A stretch of DNA of 64,000 nt, taken from assembly GCA_958295925.1 (NCBI GenBank), contig CATQHL010000001.1, positions 881,931-945,930 on the forward strand, written 5' to 3'. Position numbers and translations under genes: made by a program. The notes under the pieces are model-generated. The model did not search any database and had not been told where the DNA came from. It saw only the letters and a program-made list of their open reading frames with translations. Shown piece by piece: positions 27,132 through 35,572 of this stretch. Each line of letters begins with the position of its first letter. Within the stretch, counting starts at the first letter, position 1. The stretch is from an uncultured Acidimicrobiales bacterium (GTDB lineage: Bacteria > Actinomycetota > Acidimicrobiia > Acidimicrobiales > CATQHL01).

Positions 27132-28231
27132 CAGAATTGCTTGAGGGTGTCCTTGATCTGCTTCAGTGCCTTGAACGACCAGCCGGCCAGGTCGGGGTCG
27201 CCGAACGGCGTGATATTCCACAAAATGAGATGCCGAAGGCCGACGTCGTGGTATCCCTTCACCTCCTCGGCGATCTGCTCGGGCGTCCCGCAAAAACAGT
27301 AGTAGTCCACGACACGGGGCGGTATGCCGTCGATGACTGCCAGTGCCTCGCTGCGTGAAAGGGCCGCCGGCACCAGTTCGTGCCACCCCTCCGGCGACTT
27401 CACCCCCATCGACTCGAACACCTCCGGTCCCAGCATCACCATCAGCGCCCGCACCAGCGGAGCCTCCTGAAGCCGGCGGAGTGACGCCTCGTCGGGGGCG
27501 ACGAGCACGTAGGCGAGCAGGCCCGGGGTCACTGCACCGGGAGGGCGTCCAGCTTCGAGGGACGCCGCCCGGATGCGCTCAAGGGAGGCCTGATAGAGGG
27601 GCGGCTCAAGCTTGGTGGGCAGCCATCCGTCGGCCAGGCGGCCGGTGATGCCCAGCATGCGAGGGCCGTGTGCGGCAGTCCAGATTGGCGGCTGGCGATC
27701 GGCCAGCGGCTTGAGCCCTTGCACGGCGTTGTTGAGGTGGAAGAACCGTCCTTCGAAGTTGACTGCGCCTTCCGACTCCCAAAGCAGGCGAATTACCTTG
27801 AGCCCTTCCTCCAACCGTCCCACCGGCTTGGCGAAGTCGCCACCGTAGGGGACTATGTTCATTCGCTCGCCCGATCCCAGCCCCAGAATCACGCGGCCGC
27901 GTGTGAGGTGGTCGATGGTGAGCGCCATGTTGGCGACCATCGCGGGGTGGCGGCGCACCAGGTCGGTGACTGCCACCCCCACCTTGATGCGAGAGGTCTG
28001 GACGCCCACCGCGGCCATCATCGCCACGGGATCGAAGTAGGTGTGAGGGCTGGGCTGGGCTGCGGCGAAGGGTGTCAGGTCGGTGTCCCAGATTGAATGC
28101 GGGTGCCAGCCCATGAGGTGGCACGGCCACCAGACCGCGTCGAATCCGTCGGCCTCGTTGCGCCGGGCGAGGGCCACCGCCCTTTCGGCGGGCGGCATTA
28201 TCTGCCCCGGGACTCCCAGTTCGATGTCCAT
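27131..28231 (-). CDS. Luciferase-like, probably F420-dependent oxidoreductase
   Basis: The 366-aa TIM-barrel protein of the bacterial luciferase superfamily has TSRIKVGVAVTDLVRRHPAM (non-prolyl cis-peptide region), LTRGRVILGLGSGERMNIVP and RLEEGLKVIRLLW, then PPIWTAAHGPRMLGITGRLA. These segments are shared with F420-dependent dehydrogenases and reductases such as FGD and Mer-like proteins. npdG in the same window makes F420 use likely. The gene ends one base into the SnoaL-like start and follows the CoA-transferase beta gene by 11 nt. Confidence 0.86.
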   Translation of the reverse strand: MDIELGVPGQIMPPAERAVALARRNEADGFDAVWWPCHLMGWHPHSIWDTDLTPFAAAQPSPHTYFDPVAMMAAVGVQTSRIKVGVAVTDLVRRHPAMVANMALTIDHLTRGRVILGLGSGERMNIVPYGGDFAKPVGRLEEGLKVIRLLWESEGAVNFEGRFFHLNNAVQGLKPLADRQPPIWTAAHGPRMLGITGRLADGWLPTKLEPPLYQASLERIRAASLEAGRPPGAVTPGLLAYVLVAPDEASLRRLQEAPLVRALMVMLGPEVFESMGVKSPEGWHELVPAALSRSEALAVIDGIPPRVVDYYCFCGTPEQIAEEVKGYHDVGLRHLILWNITPFGDPDLAGWSFKALKQIKDTLKQF

Positions 28232-28242
28232 CGACGCGCCGC

Positions 28243-29106
28243 CTAACCCGCCTTCGGGCCGCCCGCCGCCCGTTGACGCATGCGGCGGAACTCCCTGCGG
28301 CGCATGCCGTGCGGGTCTATCACCGTGCGGATGGCGTCCACCTGCGCCTGCGTGGGCGGGGGCGTCTGCGGCACCTCCCCGCCGTCTGGGAGCAGAAGCT
28401 CGAAACCGGTAGCCGACTGCACCTCCTCGACCGAGACGCCCGGGTGGACAGAGCGCAGCCGCATGTGCTTAGAGTCCGGGTGGAAGTCGAGCACGGCGAG
28501 GTTCGTGACCACAAGCTCAGGGCCGCCCTCCAGCCCAAGATCGCTGCGCTGCCGCCCGCCGGAGAGGTAGCCCGCGCAGGAGACGAAGTCAACCTTCCTC
28601 ACCAGCGACCGCTGGCTGTGGTCGGGGTTCCAGTAGTAGAGGAGCTTCCCAATCGACCCCATGTCGCCCATCCCCGCCGTCCCAGGCAAGCGCACCCTGG
28701 GGGAATGGAAGTCCCCCCCGATGACGGAATTGTTGGCGTTCCCGAAACGGTCCAGCTGCGCCGCCCCCACGCAGAACTTGGAGAGGAACCGCCCATTGAG
28801 GACCATCGTCCAGAAATCGCCGCACTGCTCTACGTACATCAGCGAGTTCCGCCAAAGCGGCGCCTCCAGGGTGGACGCAGGGACCGGGCCCGGACGAGGC
28901 TCGAGCCCAACCGCCCCCGCCAGCCAAACCAGGTCGGGGGCGTGCGTCAGCTTCGCCAGGCGGATGGCCGAAACCGGCAGGAAGCTGGCCATGCCGTTAC
29001 AGACCTGATCGCCCGGGCGGAAACAGCCCGCGAGGACGGCGACCATCAACTCATCGACGCTGTAATCCCGAGCGGGGGGTGACTTCTCCCACCCGGGGAC
29101 GCTCAC
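28243..29106 (-). CDS. CoA-transferase family beta subunit (IpdB-like)
   Basis: The 287-aa protein resembles the beta chain of family I CoA-transferases and especially IpdB of steroid ring catabolism: GAAQLDRFGNANNSVIGGDF, GKLLYYWNPDHSQRS, VDFVSCAGYLSGGRQR, ELVVTNLAVLDFHPDSKHMR, LRSVHPGVSVEEVQSATGF and AIRTVIDPHGMRR. GTG at 29106 overlaps the alpha-subunit stop as GTGA. It should form a heteromer with the product of the gene before it. Whether it transfers CoA or hydrolyses a ring, as IpdAB does, cannot be decided from these motifs. Confidence 0.86.
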   Translation of the reverse strand: MSVPGWEKSPPARDYSVDELMVAVLAGCFRPGDQVCNGMASFLPVSAIRLAKLTHAPDLVWLAGAVGLEPRPGPVPASTLEAPLWRNSLMYVEQCGDFWTMVLNGRFLSKFCVGAAQLDRFGNANNSVIGGDFHSPRVRLPGTAGMGDMGSIGKLLYYWNPDHSQRSLVRKVDFVSCAGYLSGGRQRSDLGLEGGPELVVTNLAVLDFHPDSKHMRLRSVHPGVSVEEVQSATGFELLLPDGGEVPQTPPPTQAQVDAIRTVIDPHGMRRREFRRMRQRAAGGPKAG

Positions 29107-29990
29107 CCGGCCTCCCAACGTCCCAGCGCCGCCAAGCGGGCCGCCCCCCCGACCGCCTGAAGGTACGTGGCATGATCCGCCGGGGCGTGGACAAAGGCCG
29201 CCAGGAACTCCGTCGCCGACCCGGGCGCAGCGGCTGCCTCCGCCCAGCGGAGATGAAACCCCGAGTCGTAGCCGTAACAAGGGTTGAACGAAGTCGGGTG
29301 CGCCCCCCAGGGGGCCTCCACCACCGCGTCCACCATGAAACCCGGCAACACGGTGCGATCAGGGTTAAGGCGGAGCACGTCGCTGCCTACGACGCGCTCC
29401 ACAGTTACCACCACCCGGCGCGCCGCCTTCGGCATAATCCCGATGTCAGGCCAAAGCGCCGTGGGCTCGTACTGAACATTCCCGAAACGGTCAGCGCGAT
29501 GGGCGTGAATGAGCGCCACGTCGGGCACCAGCGCCCGGCAGGCCACCACAGGCGGCCCCCCGAAAGGGTCCTCAAGCAGCTCGAGGTTCGGGTTGATGTC
29601 TATGAGGTCGGTGCCTATCAGCCCTCGAGTGGGCAGGAACGGCAAGCTACGGGCACCCGCCGTCAAACGGGCGAGAAGCGCCGTCTCCGAAAGCTCCTCC
29701 ACGCGCACCCGCCCCGCCTCCACCGCCTTGCGGAAACGCTGACAGAGGCCGAACTGCTCCATGGAGACCGCCGCCCCCACGAAACGGTTGATGCTGCCCG
29801 ACGCCGCCAGCCAGTCCACGGCCATCCCCCCGACCAGGCAGACCAGGCCCAGGTCGCGCCGCCCGGCGCGGATGAGCTCGCGCACCATCGCCATCGGGGC
29901 GGACTGCGTGGCCATGTTCTGAAGAGCCACGAGGTCGCCGTCACGCACCAGCGCAGCGGCTTCCGGAAGCGTCTTGAGCTTCACCTCCAC
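29103..29990 (-). CDS. CoA-transferase family alpha subunit (IpdA-like)
   Basis: The 295-aa partner of the beta chain has LKTLPEAAALVRDGDLVALQ, SLPFLPTRGLIGTDLIDINP, RALVPDVALIHAHRADRFGN, VQYEPTALWPDIGIM and the VDAVVEAPWGAHPTSFNP segment common to IpdA and related transferases. The GTG at 29990 is preceded by GGGGAGG at good spacing and lies 31 nt after the SDR stop; longer frames run back into the SDR gene. The SDR-alpha-beta arrangement echoes steroid-type acyl-CoA pathways. Confidence 0.85.
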   Translation of the reverse strand: MEVKLKTLPEAAALVRDGDLVALQNMATQSAPMAMVRELIRAGRRDLGLVCLVGGMAVDWLAASGSINRFVGAAVSMEQFGLCQRFRKAVEAGRVRVEELSETALLARLTAGARSLPFLPTRGLIGTDLIDINPNLELLEDPFGGPPVVACRALVPDVALIHAHRADRFGNVQYEPTALWPDIGIMPKAARRVVVTVERVVGSDVLRLNPDRTVLPGFMVDAVVEAPWGAHPTSFNPCYGYDSGFHLRWAEAAAAPGSATEFLAAFVHAPADHATYLQAVGGAARLAALGRWEAG

Positions 29991-30021
29991 GGGAGCCTCC
30001 CCGTCGAACTCAAGGCCAGGC

Positions 30022-30825
30022 TCACAGCACCTCGACGATCTCCCGCCCGCCGTGCATCTCAATGACCTGCCCGGTGCAGTAGTCGCTGGCGGGGGAGGAC
30101 AGCCACAGGCAGGCCTCGGCGACATCCTCGGTCCTGCCCGGACGTCCGATCGGGATTTGAGCCTCCACACGGGCAATGACCTCCTCGGGCATCCCCAGGC
30201 GGGTCTCAGGGTCGCGCGGGGCAGTCAAGCGGGTACCGGCGACGTATCCCGGCGCCACAGCGTTCACGCACACCCGGTGGCGCGCCCACTCACGGGCGAC
30301 CGACTTTGTCAGGCCGATCAATCCCGCCTTAGCCGCCGAGTAGTTGGCGTTGCCGGCCAAGCCGTAAATGCCGTTGACCGACGCAATGTTCACGATTTTC
30401 TTGCACGGACAAGACGGCGGGCGCGGATCGGATCGGCTCTGGCGCATCCACGGCGCGCTGGCGCGGATCATGTTGAAGGCACCCTTGAGCACCACGTCGA
30501 GCACGAAGCCCCAGTCCTCGTCGGTCATCCTGTGGATCATCGCGTCGCGTGTCACCCCGGCATTGTTCACCAGGATGTCCAGCCCACCAAGCAGCCCAGA
30601 GGCGGCGGCCACAATCTCCTCCGCGTCGGTGACCACCGACCCCGGCAATGCGGCAGCCCGACCGCCTGAGGCGCAAATCTCATCGGCGACGGCTTCCGGG
30701 CGGGCTGAGGGGAGGTCGTTTACCCCCACCGCAGCGCCGGACGCCGCTAGCAGGCGGGCGACGGACGCACCGATTCCCCTCCCAGCCCCGGTAACCAGGG
30801 CAACCCGTCCGTCAAGCTGCCTCAT
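30022..30825 (-). CDS. Short-chain dehydrogenase/reductase (FabG-like)
   Basis: This classical SDR of 267 aa shows GRVALVTGAGRGIGASVARL (NAD(P) site), LDILVNNAGVTRDAM, NIASVNGIYGLAGNANYSAA with catalytic Ser, and the Tyr-x3-Lys (YSAAK), then VNAVAPGYVAGT. It has an unusual Cys/Pro-rich insert (PRPPSCPCKK) just before the catalytic Ser strand. The ATG at 30825 follows a GGGAG ribosome site. It probably oxidises a 3-hydroxyacyl-CoA or a ring hydroxyl in the cluster's pathway, which is inferred from context. Confidence 0.88.
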   Translation of the reverse strand: MRQLDGRVALVTGAGRGIGASVARLLAASGAAVGVNDLPSARPEAVADEICASGGRAAALPGSVVTDAEEIVAAASGLLGGLDILVNNAGVTRDAMIHRMTDEDWGFVLDVVLKGAFNMIRASAPWMRQSRSDPRPPSCPCKKIVNIASVNGIYGLAGNANYSAAKAGLIGLTKSVAREWARHRVCVNAVAPGYVAGTRLTAPRDPETRLGMPEEVIARVEAQIPIGRPGRTEDVAEACLWLSSPASDYCTGQVIEMHGGREIVEVL

Positions 30826-31019
30826 CAACGCTCCCGATAACCCGATGCGAGTGCACCGCGTCGCTGGTATCGCCCAACATCGCACCTCGGCCTATGCATA
30901 AACACTTCCCCATCCCGCAACCCAACGGGCCGGCAAGCGGCGGCGCAGCAACGGGCCGCCAGACGGCGGGCGGCAGACGGCGCAGCGGCTGGCAGAGGCG
31001 ACGGCCGGCAGACGAAGCC

Positions 31020-32180
31020 TCAAAAGGAGCGGGGAAGCCCGAACGACTCCGCTATGCCGTTGCGGGCCATCTCGTTGCTGATGGGACCGATCCGGTAAAG
31101 CCGGGCGTCGCGCCAGTAGCGCTGCATGTTCGTCTCCGCCGCGTATCCCATTCCGCCAAGCATCTGTATCCCCAAGTCCGCCGCGCGCCCCGCGTACTCA
31201 GAGCACACCACCTTGGCCATGTTGGCCTCCAGGCCACAGTCCTCGCCTTGATCGGCTTTCCAGGCTGCGTAGTAGGTGATCAGTTCGGCCTGCTGCCGCC
31301 ACATGGCGATGTCGGCGATGTAGTGCTGGAGAATCTGGAACCCGCCGATCTTCCTGCCGAACGCCTCACGTTCGGAGACGTAGGCAACGGCGTCTTCGAG
31401 CACGCCGTCGAGGATGCCGGTGCAGAGCGCCCCCACCATCGTCCGCTCGTTGTTGAGCGTGGAGAGCATGTGGTAAAAGCCCAGTCCGCGCTCACCCACC
31501 ACGTACTCGTCGGGCACGAACACGTCGTCGAGAAAGACCTCGCAGGAACCCACCGCCCGCATGCCCAGCTTGGGTATTTGACGCGTGGAGAGACCTTCGC
31601 TGGGGTTTGGAACCAGAAAGAGGGTCACGCCCTTGGAGGTCTTTTCCGGGGAGTCCTCGGTACGGGCCATAAGGAACAGGTAGTCGGAGACATGGGCGGC
31701 GGTCGACCAGATTTTTTGGCCGTTAATTCGCCATCCCCCGTCGGTCTTGACGGCGCGGGTCCTCATGGCGCCCATAAGGTCGGTTCCGCCTGCAGGCTCG
31801 GTAACGGAAATGGCCACCTTTGTCCTGCCCTCCGCCAGCTTGGGAATGAGCTCCTCCCGCACGGGGTCGCTTGCGAATGCGTTGATCGACTTGGCGCAGA
31901 ATGAGGAGATGCCGAATATCCAAGTGAGGCCGGCCAGGGAGCGGGCAAGCTCGCGCGTGAGGATCATCTGTGTGACGGTGTCCCCGCCTGCGCCTCCGAG
32001 TTCCTCGGGCAGCCCGACGGCGTGAAAGCCGGCCTCCGACATTTTGTCCCAAAGCTCAAACGGGTACTCGAACTCCTGCGCCTCAATGTCGCGGGACTTG
32101 TTCTTGGGGCACTCGTTCTCCACCCAATCATGGACGACCTTTCGGAAGAGATGCTGTTCTTCGGAGAGTGAGAAGTCCAT
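31020..32180 (-). CDS. Acyl-CoA dehydrogenase
   Basis: FAD enzyme introducing the alpha-beta double bond into acyl-CoA. The 386-aa protein has VAISVTEPAGGTDLMGAMRT, INGQKIWSTAAHVSDYLFLM, GFQILQHYIADIAMW and the C-terminal LGGMGYAAETNMQRYWRDAR with the usual catalytic Glu region. The start MDFSLSEEQHLF is canonical. It follows the flavoprotein gene by 48 nt. A 194-nt gap without a gene separates its end from the SDR start. Confidence 0.92.
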   Translation of the reverse strand: MDFSLSEEQHLFRKVVHDWVENECPKNKSRDIEAQEFEYPFELWDKMSEAGFHAVGLPEELGGAGGDTVTQMILTRELARSLAGLTWIFGISSFCAKSINAFASDPVREELIPKLAEGRTKVAISVTEPAGGTDLMGAMRTRAVKTDGGWRINGQKIWSTAAHVSDYLFLMARTEDSPEKTSKGVTLFLVPNPSEGLSTRQIPKLGMRAVGSCEVFLDDVFVPDEYVVGERGLGFYHMLSTLNNERTMVGALCTGILDGVLEDAVAYVSEREAFGRKIGGFQILQHYIADIAMWRQQAELITYYAAWKADQGEDCGLEANMAKVVCSEYAGRAADLGIQMLGGMGYAAETNMQRYWRDARLYRIGPISNEMARNGIAESFGLPRSF

Positions 32181-32228
32181 CGGGGAATCCTTTCGTGATT
32201 TCTTGGTGAGATGCGGCGCAGCAGGAAT

Positions 32229-33620
32229 TCAGTATCGCCAGCCGTCGCCGAAGGTGGGGATGCGCCTGCCGAGGTAGTCCTCTACGCAAGTGAGAGCAGC
32301 ACGGGCGGCGCGGTCGGTGCCTACGCCGCGGCTGCGGAACGTCTCGCTGGCGAAGTAGAGGCCCTCCACGGTTGGCACCTTCCAGTGGGGCCTGTAGGCG
32401 CCGACCAGCATCGGCTTTTGGACGACACCGAAAGGCGGATCGAACACCAGGCCTCGACGGCGCCAGACGTGGTTGGCGAGTCCGGGGCACATCTCATAGA
32501 CGCCTGCCTCGAAGCGCTCGAACATTTCCAGGACATAGCGGCGGTCTCGCCCCTTCGCCCCGGGGATTACGCCTCCCAGGCAGTAGAGGTGCGTGCCCGA
32601 CGGGGAGGAGTCGGGGTCCATGGCCGTCTGGTCGTACATGAACCCCGACGTGGGGCTGTGGGGGGTGGCAAGCCAAGTGGAGAGCTCGCGGGGGTCGAAC
32701 ATCGTCACCGGCTCCTCGGTTGCCAGGTAGAGGCCAAGCCAGGCAACCCTGAATCGGTCTTGCGCCAAGTAGCGGATCTGGCCGGCATACCAGTCCGGCA
32801 GATCCCATTCGGGAACAACGTTCAACACGCTCCATACAGGCAGCGTGCTTATGACCGCCTCCGCCTCAAGAACCTCCCCCGGCTCCACGTCGTTGGGCAC
32901 GACCCTTGGCGAGTGGGGCAGCGCCACGCCCTTTACCTGGCCGGCTTCGACTATCACCCTGTCCGCCGCCGTGTTCAGCCGCACATCCCCGCCGTGCCCG
33001 GAAATTGCGTCGGCGAGGTCCTGCCACATCCCGTCCCAGCCCTGGCCCGGCCAGCAGGAGTAGGCGGCCCTTCGCTTCTCCTCGTAGTGCAGCTTGCGCA
33101 CCCACAGGTTGTCGCTAGCGGAGTGATCCCACCAGTTGTCCGTGAGGCATTCCAGCACTGCCAGGAATTCGAAAAGGTCAACCACGCTCTGCGAGGTGGT
33201 GTGCTGATGTATCCACTGCCGCAAGGGACGGTCGTCCCATTCCTCCAGTTCGTCCCAGGAACTCTCCGTGAGGGCTTTGATGACCTTCTTCAGCTCGGTC
33301 TTGTGGGCACCGTAGCGGTCGCGAATGGAGCCCCACCTGCGGTTTTCATTGTCCCAGACGGGCATCTCCATGGAGACCTCGCCGTGAATTAGCTCTTTGC
33401 CCACGTGCTCGAAGACCTTGGTGAGACCTGAGCCGGAGTCCTCGATGAGATGGCCGCCGAGGTTAAGTCGAAATCCTTCGTCGTCGACCGCCAGCGCCCG
33501 CCCGCCGAGGTGCGGGGAACGCTCCAGTACGCAGACGCTTCGCCCCTCGCGGGCAAGCAGCGCCCCGGCGGTGAGGCCCGCCGCGCCTGCTCCGATTACA
33601 ACAACGTCGTACTTTGGCAT
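32229..33620 (-). CDS. Phytoene-desaturase-like FAD/NAD(P) oxidoreductase
   Basis: The 463-aa protein begins MPKYDVVVIGAGAAGLTAGA (dinucleotide fold), continues with CVLERSPHLGGRALAVDDEG and NLGGHLIED, and ends with GLYFASETFRSRGVGTDRAA, the C-terminal FAD motif of the crtI/amine-oxidase group. No carotenoid gene is near, so the substrate is probably a lipid or pathway intermediate. The ATG at 33620 follows GGAGAGG. Upstream, at 33699-33715, is a 17-bp element also found upstream of the thiolase. Confidence 0.85.
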   Translation of the reverse strand: MPKYDVVVIGAGAAGLTAGALLAREGRSVCVLERSPHLGGRALAVDDEGFRLNLGGHLIEDSGSGLTKVFEHVGKELIHGEVSMEMPVWDNENRRWGSIRDRYGAHKTELKKVIKALTESSWDELEEWDDRPLRQWIHQHTTSQSVVDLFEFLAVLECLTDNWWDHSASDNLWVRKLHYEEKRRAAYSCWPGQGWDGMWQDLADAISGHGGDVRLNTAADRVIVEAGQVKGVALPHSPRVVPNDVEPGEVLEAEAVISTLPVWSVLNVVPEWDLPDWYAGQIRYLAQDRFRVAWLGLYLATEEPVTMFDPRELSTWLATPHSPTSGFMYDQTAMDPDSSPSGTHLYCLGGVIPGAKGRDRRYVLEMFERFEAGVYEMCPGLANHVWRRRGLVFDPPFGVVQKPMLVGAYRPHWKVPTVEGLYFASETFRSRGVGTDRAARAALTCVEDYLGRRIPTFGDGWRY

Positions 33621-33698
33621 CCGCCTCTCCGCTTGCCGCCAGGGGTGGCAGCCATCCATGACTTGGATGCTGCGCCCGGGCGATTAATTGTGCTTATT

Positions 33699-33715
33699 GC
33701 CAATCTGTGCAATGT
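33699..33715. promoter_or_regulatory. Shared 17-bp element upstream of the flavoprotein gene (copy 1)
   Basis: GCCAATCTGTGCAATGT here differs at two positions from GCCAATTTGTGAAATGT at 36946-36962. Both lie in AT-rich stretches upstream of minus-strand genes in the same catabolic cluster and have the same orientation. It may be an operator for a cluster regulator. No regulator gene is visible in the cluster. Confidence 0.45.
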
Positions 33716-33821
33716 TCAACGATCTTGTCGAAATATTAACTTCACAACCAACTTCTTTCTAACTCTGCAGCCAGAAAATAAATCGGCAGGAATTGTGACT
33801 GCGAATCTCTAGAAGCGACAA

Positions 33822-34832
33822 TTAATCCCCAGGGGCGCTGTTTCGCAGGGTTTGCAGAGAGCCTTCGGCGTCGTTCGGTTCGGCCCCGGTCAGCAGGACA
33901 ATCACAGTGTCGACTCCTTGTTCGGCCAGATCGTCGATGCGGGCCTGCACTGCCTCGGCACCGATGGCGCAGCAAGCGTCCACCACCTCGTCTGTGACGT
34001 AGCCCAGAGCCGCCCGGCGGTCGCCTGACCGCCAAGCCTCGGTCGCCTGCGGCAGGTCTGGGAAGCAGCCCAGGAAGCAGCGTCGGTGCGTGGGCACCAT
34101 CGAGTAGGCGAGGATGGCGCGGCGCATCCGCTCACGGGCCTGCTGCTCGCGCTCGCCGGAGTATGCCCAGAAGGAGCAGATGACCTCAATGTCGTTGAGG
34201 CTGCGCCCCGCCGTGTCGGCTCCCTCGGCCACGTGCGACAAGCGCTGCGGGACTTCGTCGGGCGGGCACCACGTAACGAAAACGCCGTCGGCCACCCGTC
34301 CCGCCAAGTTGAGCATCTTCGGCCCCATGGCGCCCAGCCAGACCGGCACCGGCTCGGCCACCTCCATCCCCAGGCGAAATCCTCTGCTTTGCAGCCTCTC
34401 GCCGGAGTAAGAGAACTTCCCTCCTGCCATGGCCTCCCGGAAGACCATCAAGTATTCGCTCGTCGTCGTAAGCGGTCTGGTAAACGGAATGCCGTGCCAG
34501 TCGCCCACCACGATTGGGCTGGAGGCGCCGAAGCCGGCCACGATCCGGCCCGGGGCCAGGGAGGCAAGAGTGGCGAAACCCATGGCCGCCAGCGTTGGAG
34601 GCCGGGTGTAGGCGGCGATAATTCCTGGGCCGAGGCGAATACTGCCGGTGCTTACGGCGGCGGCCCCTAGAAGGGAGAATGCCTCAGGTCCGGCAACCTC
34701 GCCAAATAGCGCAGTGCGATATCCGCAGCGCTCAGCCTCACAGATGAGTTCCAGAAGCTGCGGGGCGCTCAGGCCGTCCTCGACCGGCAGGGTGACTCCC
34801 ACCGACGGCCGCTTTGAGACTCGCGGAGTCAA
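33822..34832 (-). CDS. Luciferase-like, probably F420-dependent oxidoreductase (second copy)
   Basis: The 336-aa protein has SVGVTLPVEDGLSAPQLLEL, GSIRLGPGIIAAYTRPPTLA, the Rossmann-like SLAPGRIVAGFGASSPIVVG and VPVWLGAMGPKMLNLAGRVA, all typical of the F420-linked luciferase-like family (similar to methylene-H4MPT reductase-like enzymes). It differs strongly from the copy at 27131-28231, so it probably acts on another substrate. It lies between the VOC gene (58-nt gap) and the AT-rich region before the flavoprotein gene. Confidence 0.87.
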   Translation of the reverse strand: MTPRVSKRPSVGVTLPVEDGLSAPQLLELICEAERCGYRTALFGEVAGPEAFSLLGAAAVSTGSIRLGPGIIAAYTRPPTLAAMGFATLASLAPGRIVAGFGASSPIVVGDWHGIPFTRPLTTTSEYLMVFREAMAGGKFSYSGERLQSRGFRLGMEVAEPVPVWLGAMGPKMLNLAGRVADGVFVTWCPPDEVPQRLSHVAEGADTAGRSLNDIEVICSFWAYSGEREQQARERMRRAILAYSMVPTHRRCFLGCFPDLPQATEAWRSGDRRAALGYVTDEVVDACCAIGAEAVQARIDDLAEQGVDTVIVLLTGAEPNDAEGSLQTLRNSAPGD

Positions 34833-34890
34833 ACGATCACTCCACGCTTGACGCCGCTGAGGCCAGGGACAGCCGCGTCCGACCGGAAAG

Positions 34891-35463
34891 CTAGGGGGTC
34901 GATGCTGATTCCGCCGGATCGCTTCGACCGCTCCCCGCGAAGCGCTCGCTCAATTCTGCTGCCAATTCGGCGTTCTCGGTGTTGCCCGGGTGCGGCAGCC
35001 ACTTCTCCCCCACTGCCTGGTAGCGGGTCGCAAGCTCGATGAGCGGGCCGTGCGCCTTGGCGGGCGGGATGAAGTTCCAGCGCAGCCAGGGCTGAGAGTC
35101 GGGATGGCTGGGCTGCTCCAAGACAAGAGGCAGGCCGGCTTCGCGTACGCGGTTGATCATTCCGTCGAAGTCGGCGGAGCAGAAGGCAATGTGGTGGACG
35201 TACTCGCCCTTGCGCTCAAGCACCTTGTCTGGCCAGTGGCCGGGCTCCGCGGGAGTCCAGAGTTGGATGGACACGCCTGTCGGGTCAGGATTCTGGAACG
35301 TGGCCCAGCGCATCGGGGTGCCGTCCACCTCATCCTTCCCCTCCCCCCGGGTGATCTGCAAGTTGTGGCCCGGCGAGAGCACCTCAAGGATGTCAGACCA
35401 GTCTGCTATGGCCGCATCCAGGTCTCTGACCAGCAACGAAATGTGATCCAGGTGAATGTTCAA
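34891..35463 (-). CDS. VOC-family protein (methylmalonyl-CoA epimerase-like)
   Basis: The 190-aa protein starts at a TTG (35463) behind AGGAG. It has two beta-alpha-beta-beta modules: NIHLDHISLLVRDLDAAIAD with the first metal His, FQNPDPTGVSIQLWTP, and YVHHIAFCSADFDGMINRVR with the second His, then GPLIELATRY with a Glu ligand. That ligand set fits glyoxalase I/methylmalonyl-CoA epimerase. The C-terminal 40 residues are an acidic tail. Reading from an upstream ATG would add 67 unrelated residues. Confidence 0.82.
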   Translation of the reverse strand: MNIHLDHISLLVRDLDAAIADWSDILEVLSPGHNLQITRGEGKDEVDGTPMRWATFQNPDPTGVSIQLWTPAEPGHWPDKVLERKGEYVHHIAFCSADFDGMINRVREAGLPLVLEQPSHPDSQPWLRWNFIPPAKAHGPLIELATRYQAVGEKWLPHPGNTENAELAAELSERFAGSGRSDPAESASTP

Positions 35464-35572
35464 GTGTCCGCTCCTGTCTGTCCCCGTCTGGTTCCAGTCT
35501 CTTTGTCCAGCAATTGCCCAGTGAGGCGCCGGGCTTCGGGCACGCCGTCGCTCCCTGGAATTGTCGTCGCCT

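Noticed and set aside
32229-33620. Carotenoid phytoene desaturase (CrtI)
   Set aside because: No crtB, crtE or other carotenoid gene is in the window and the neighbours are acyl-CoA enzymes.
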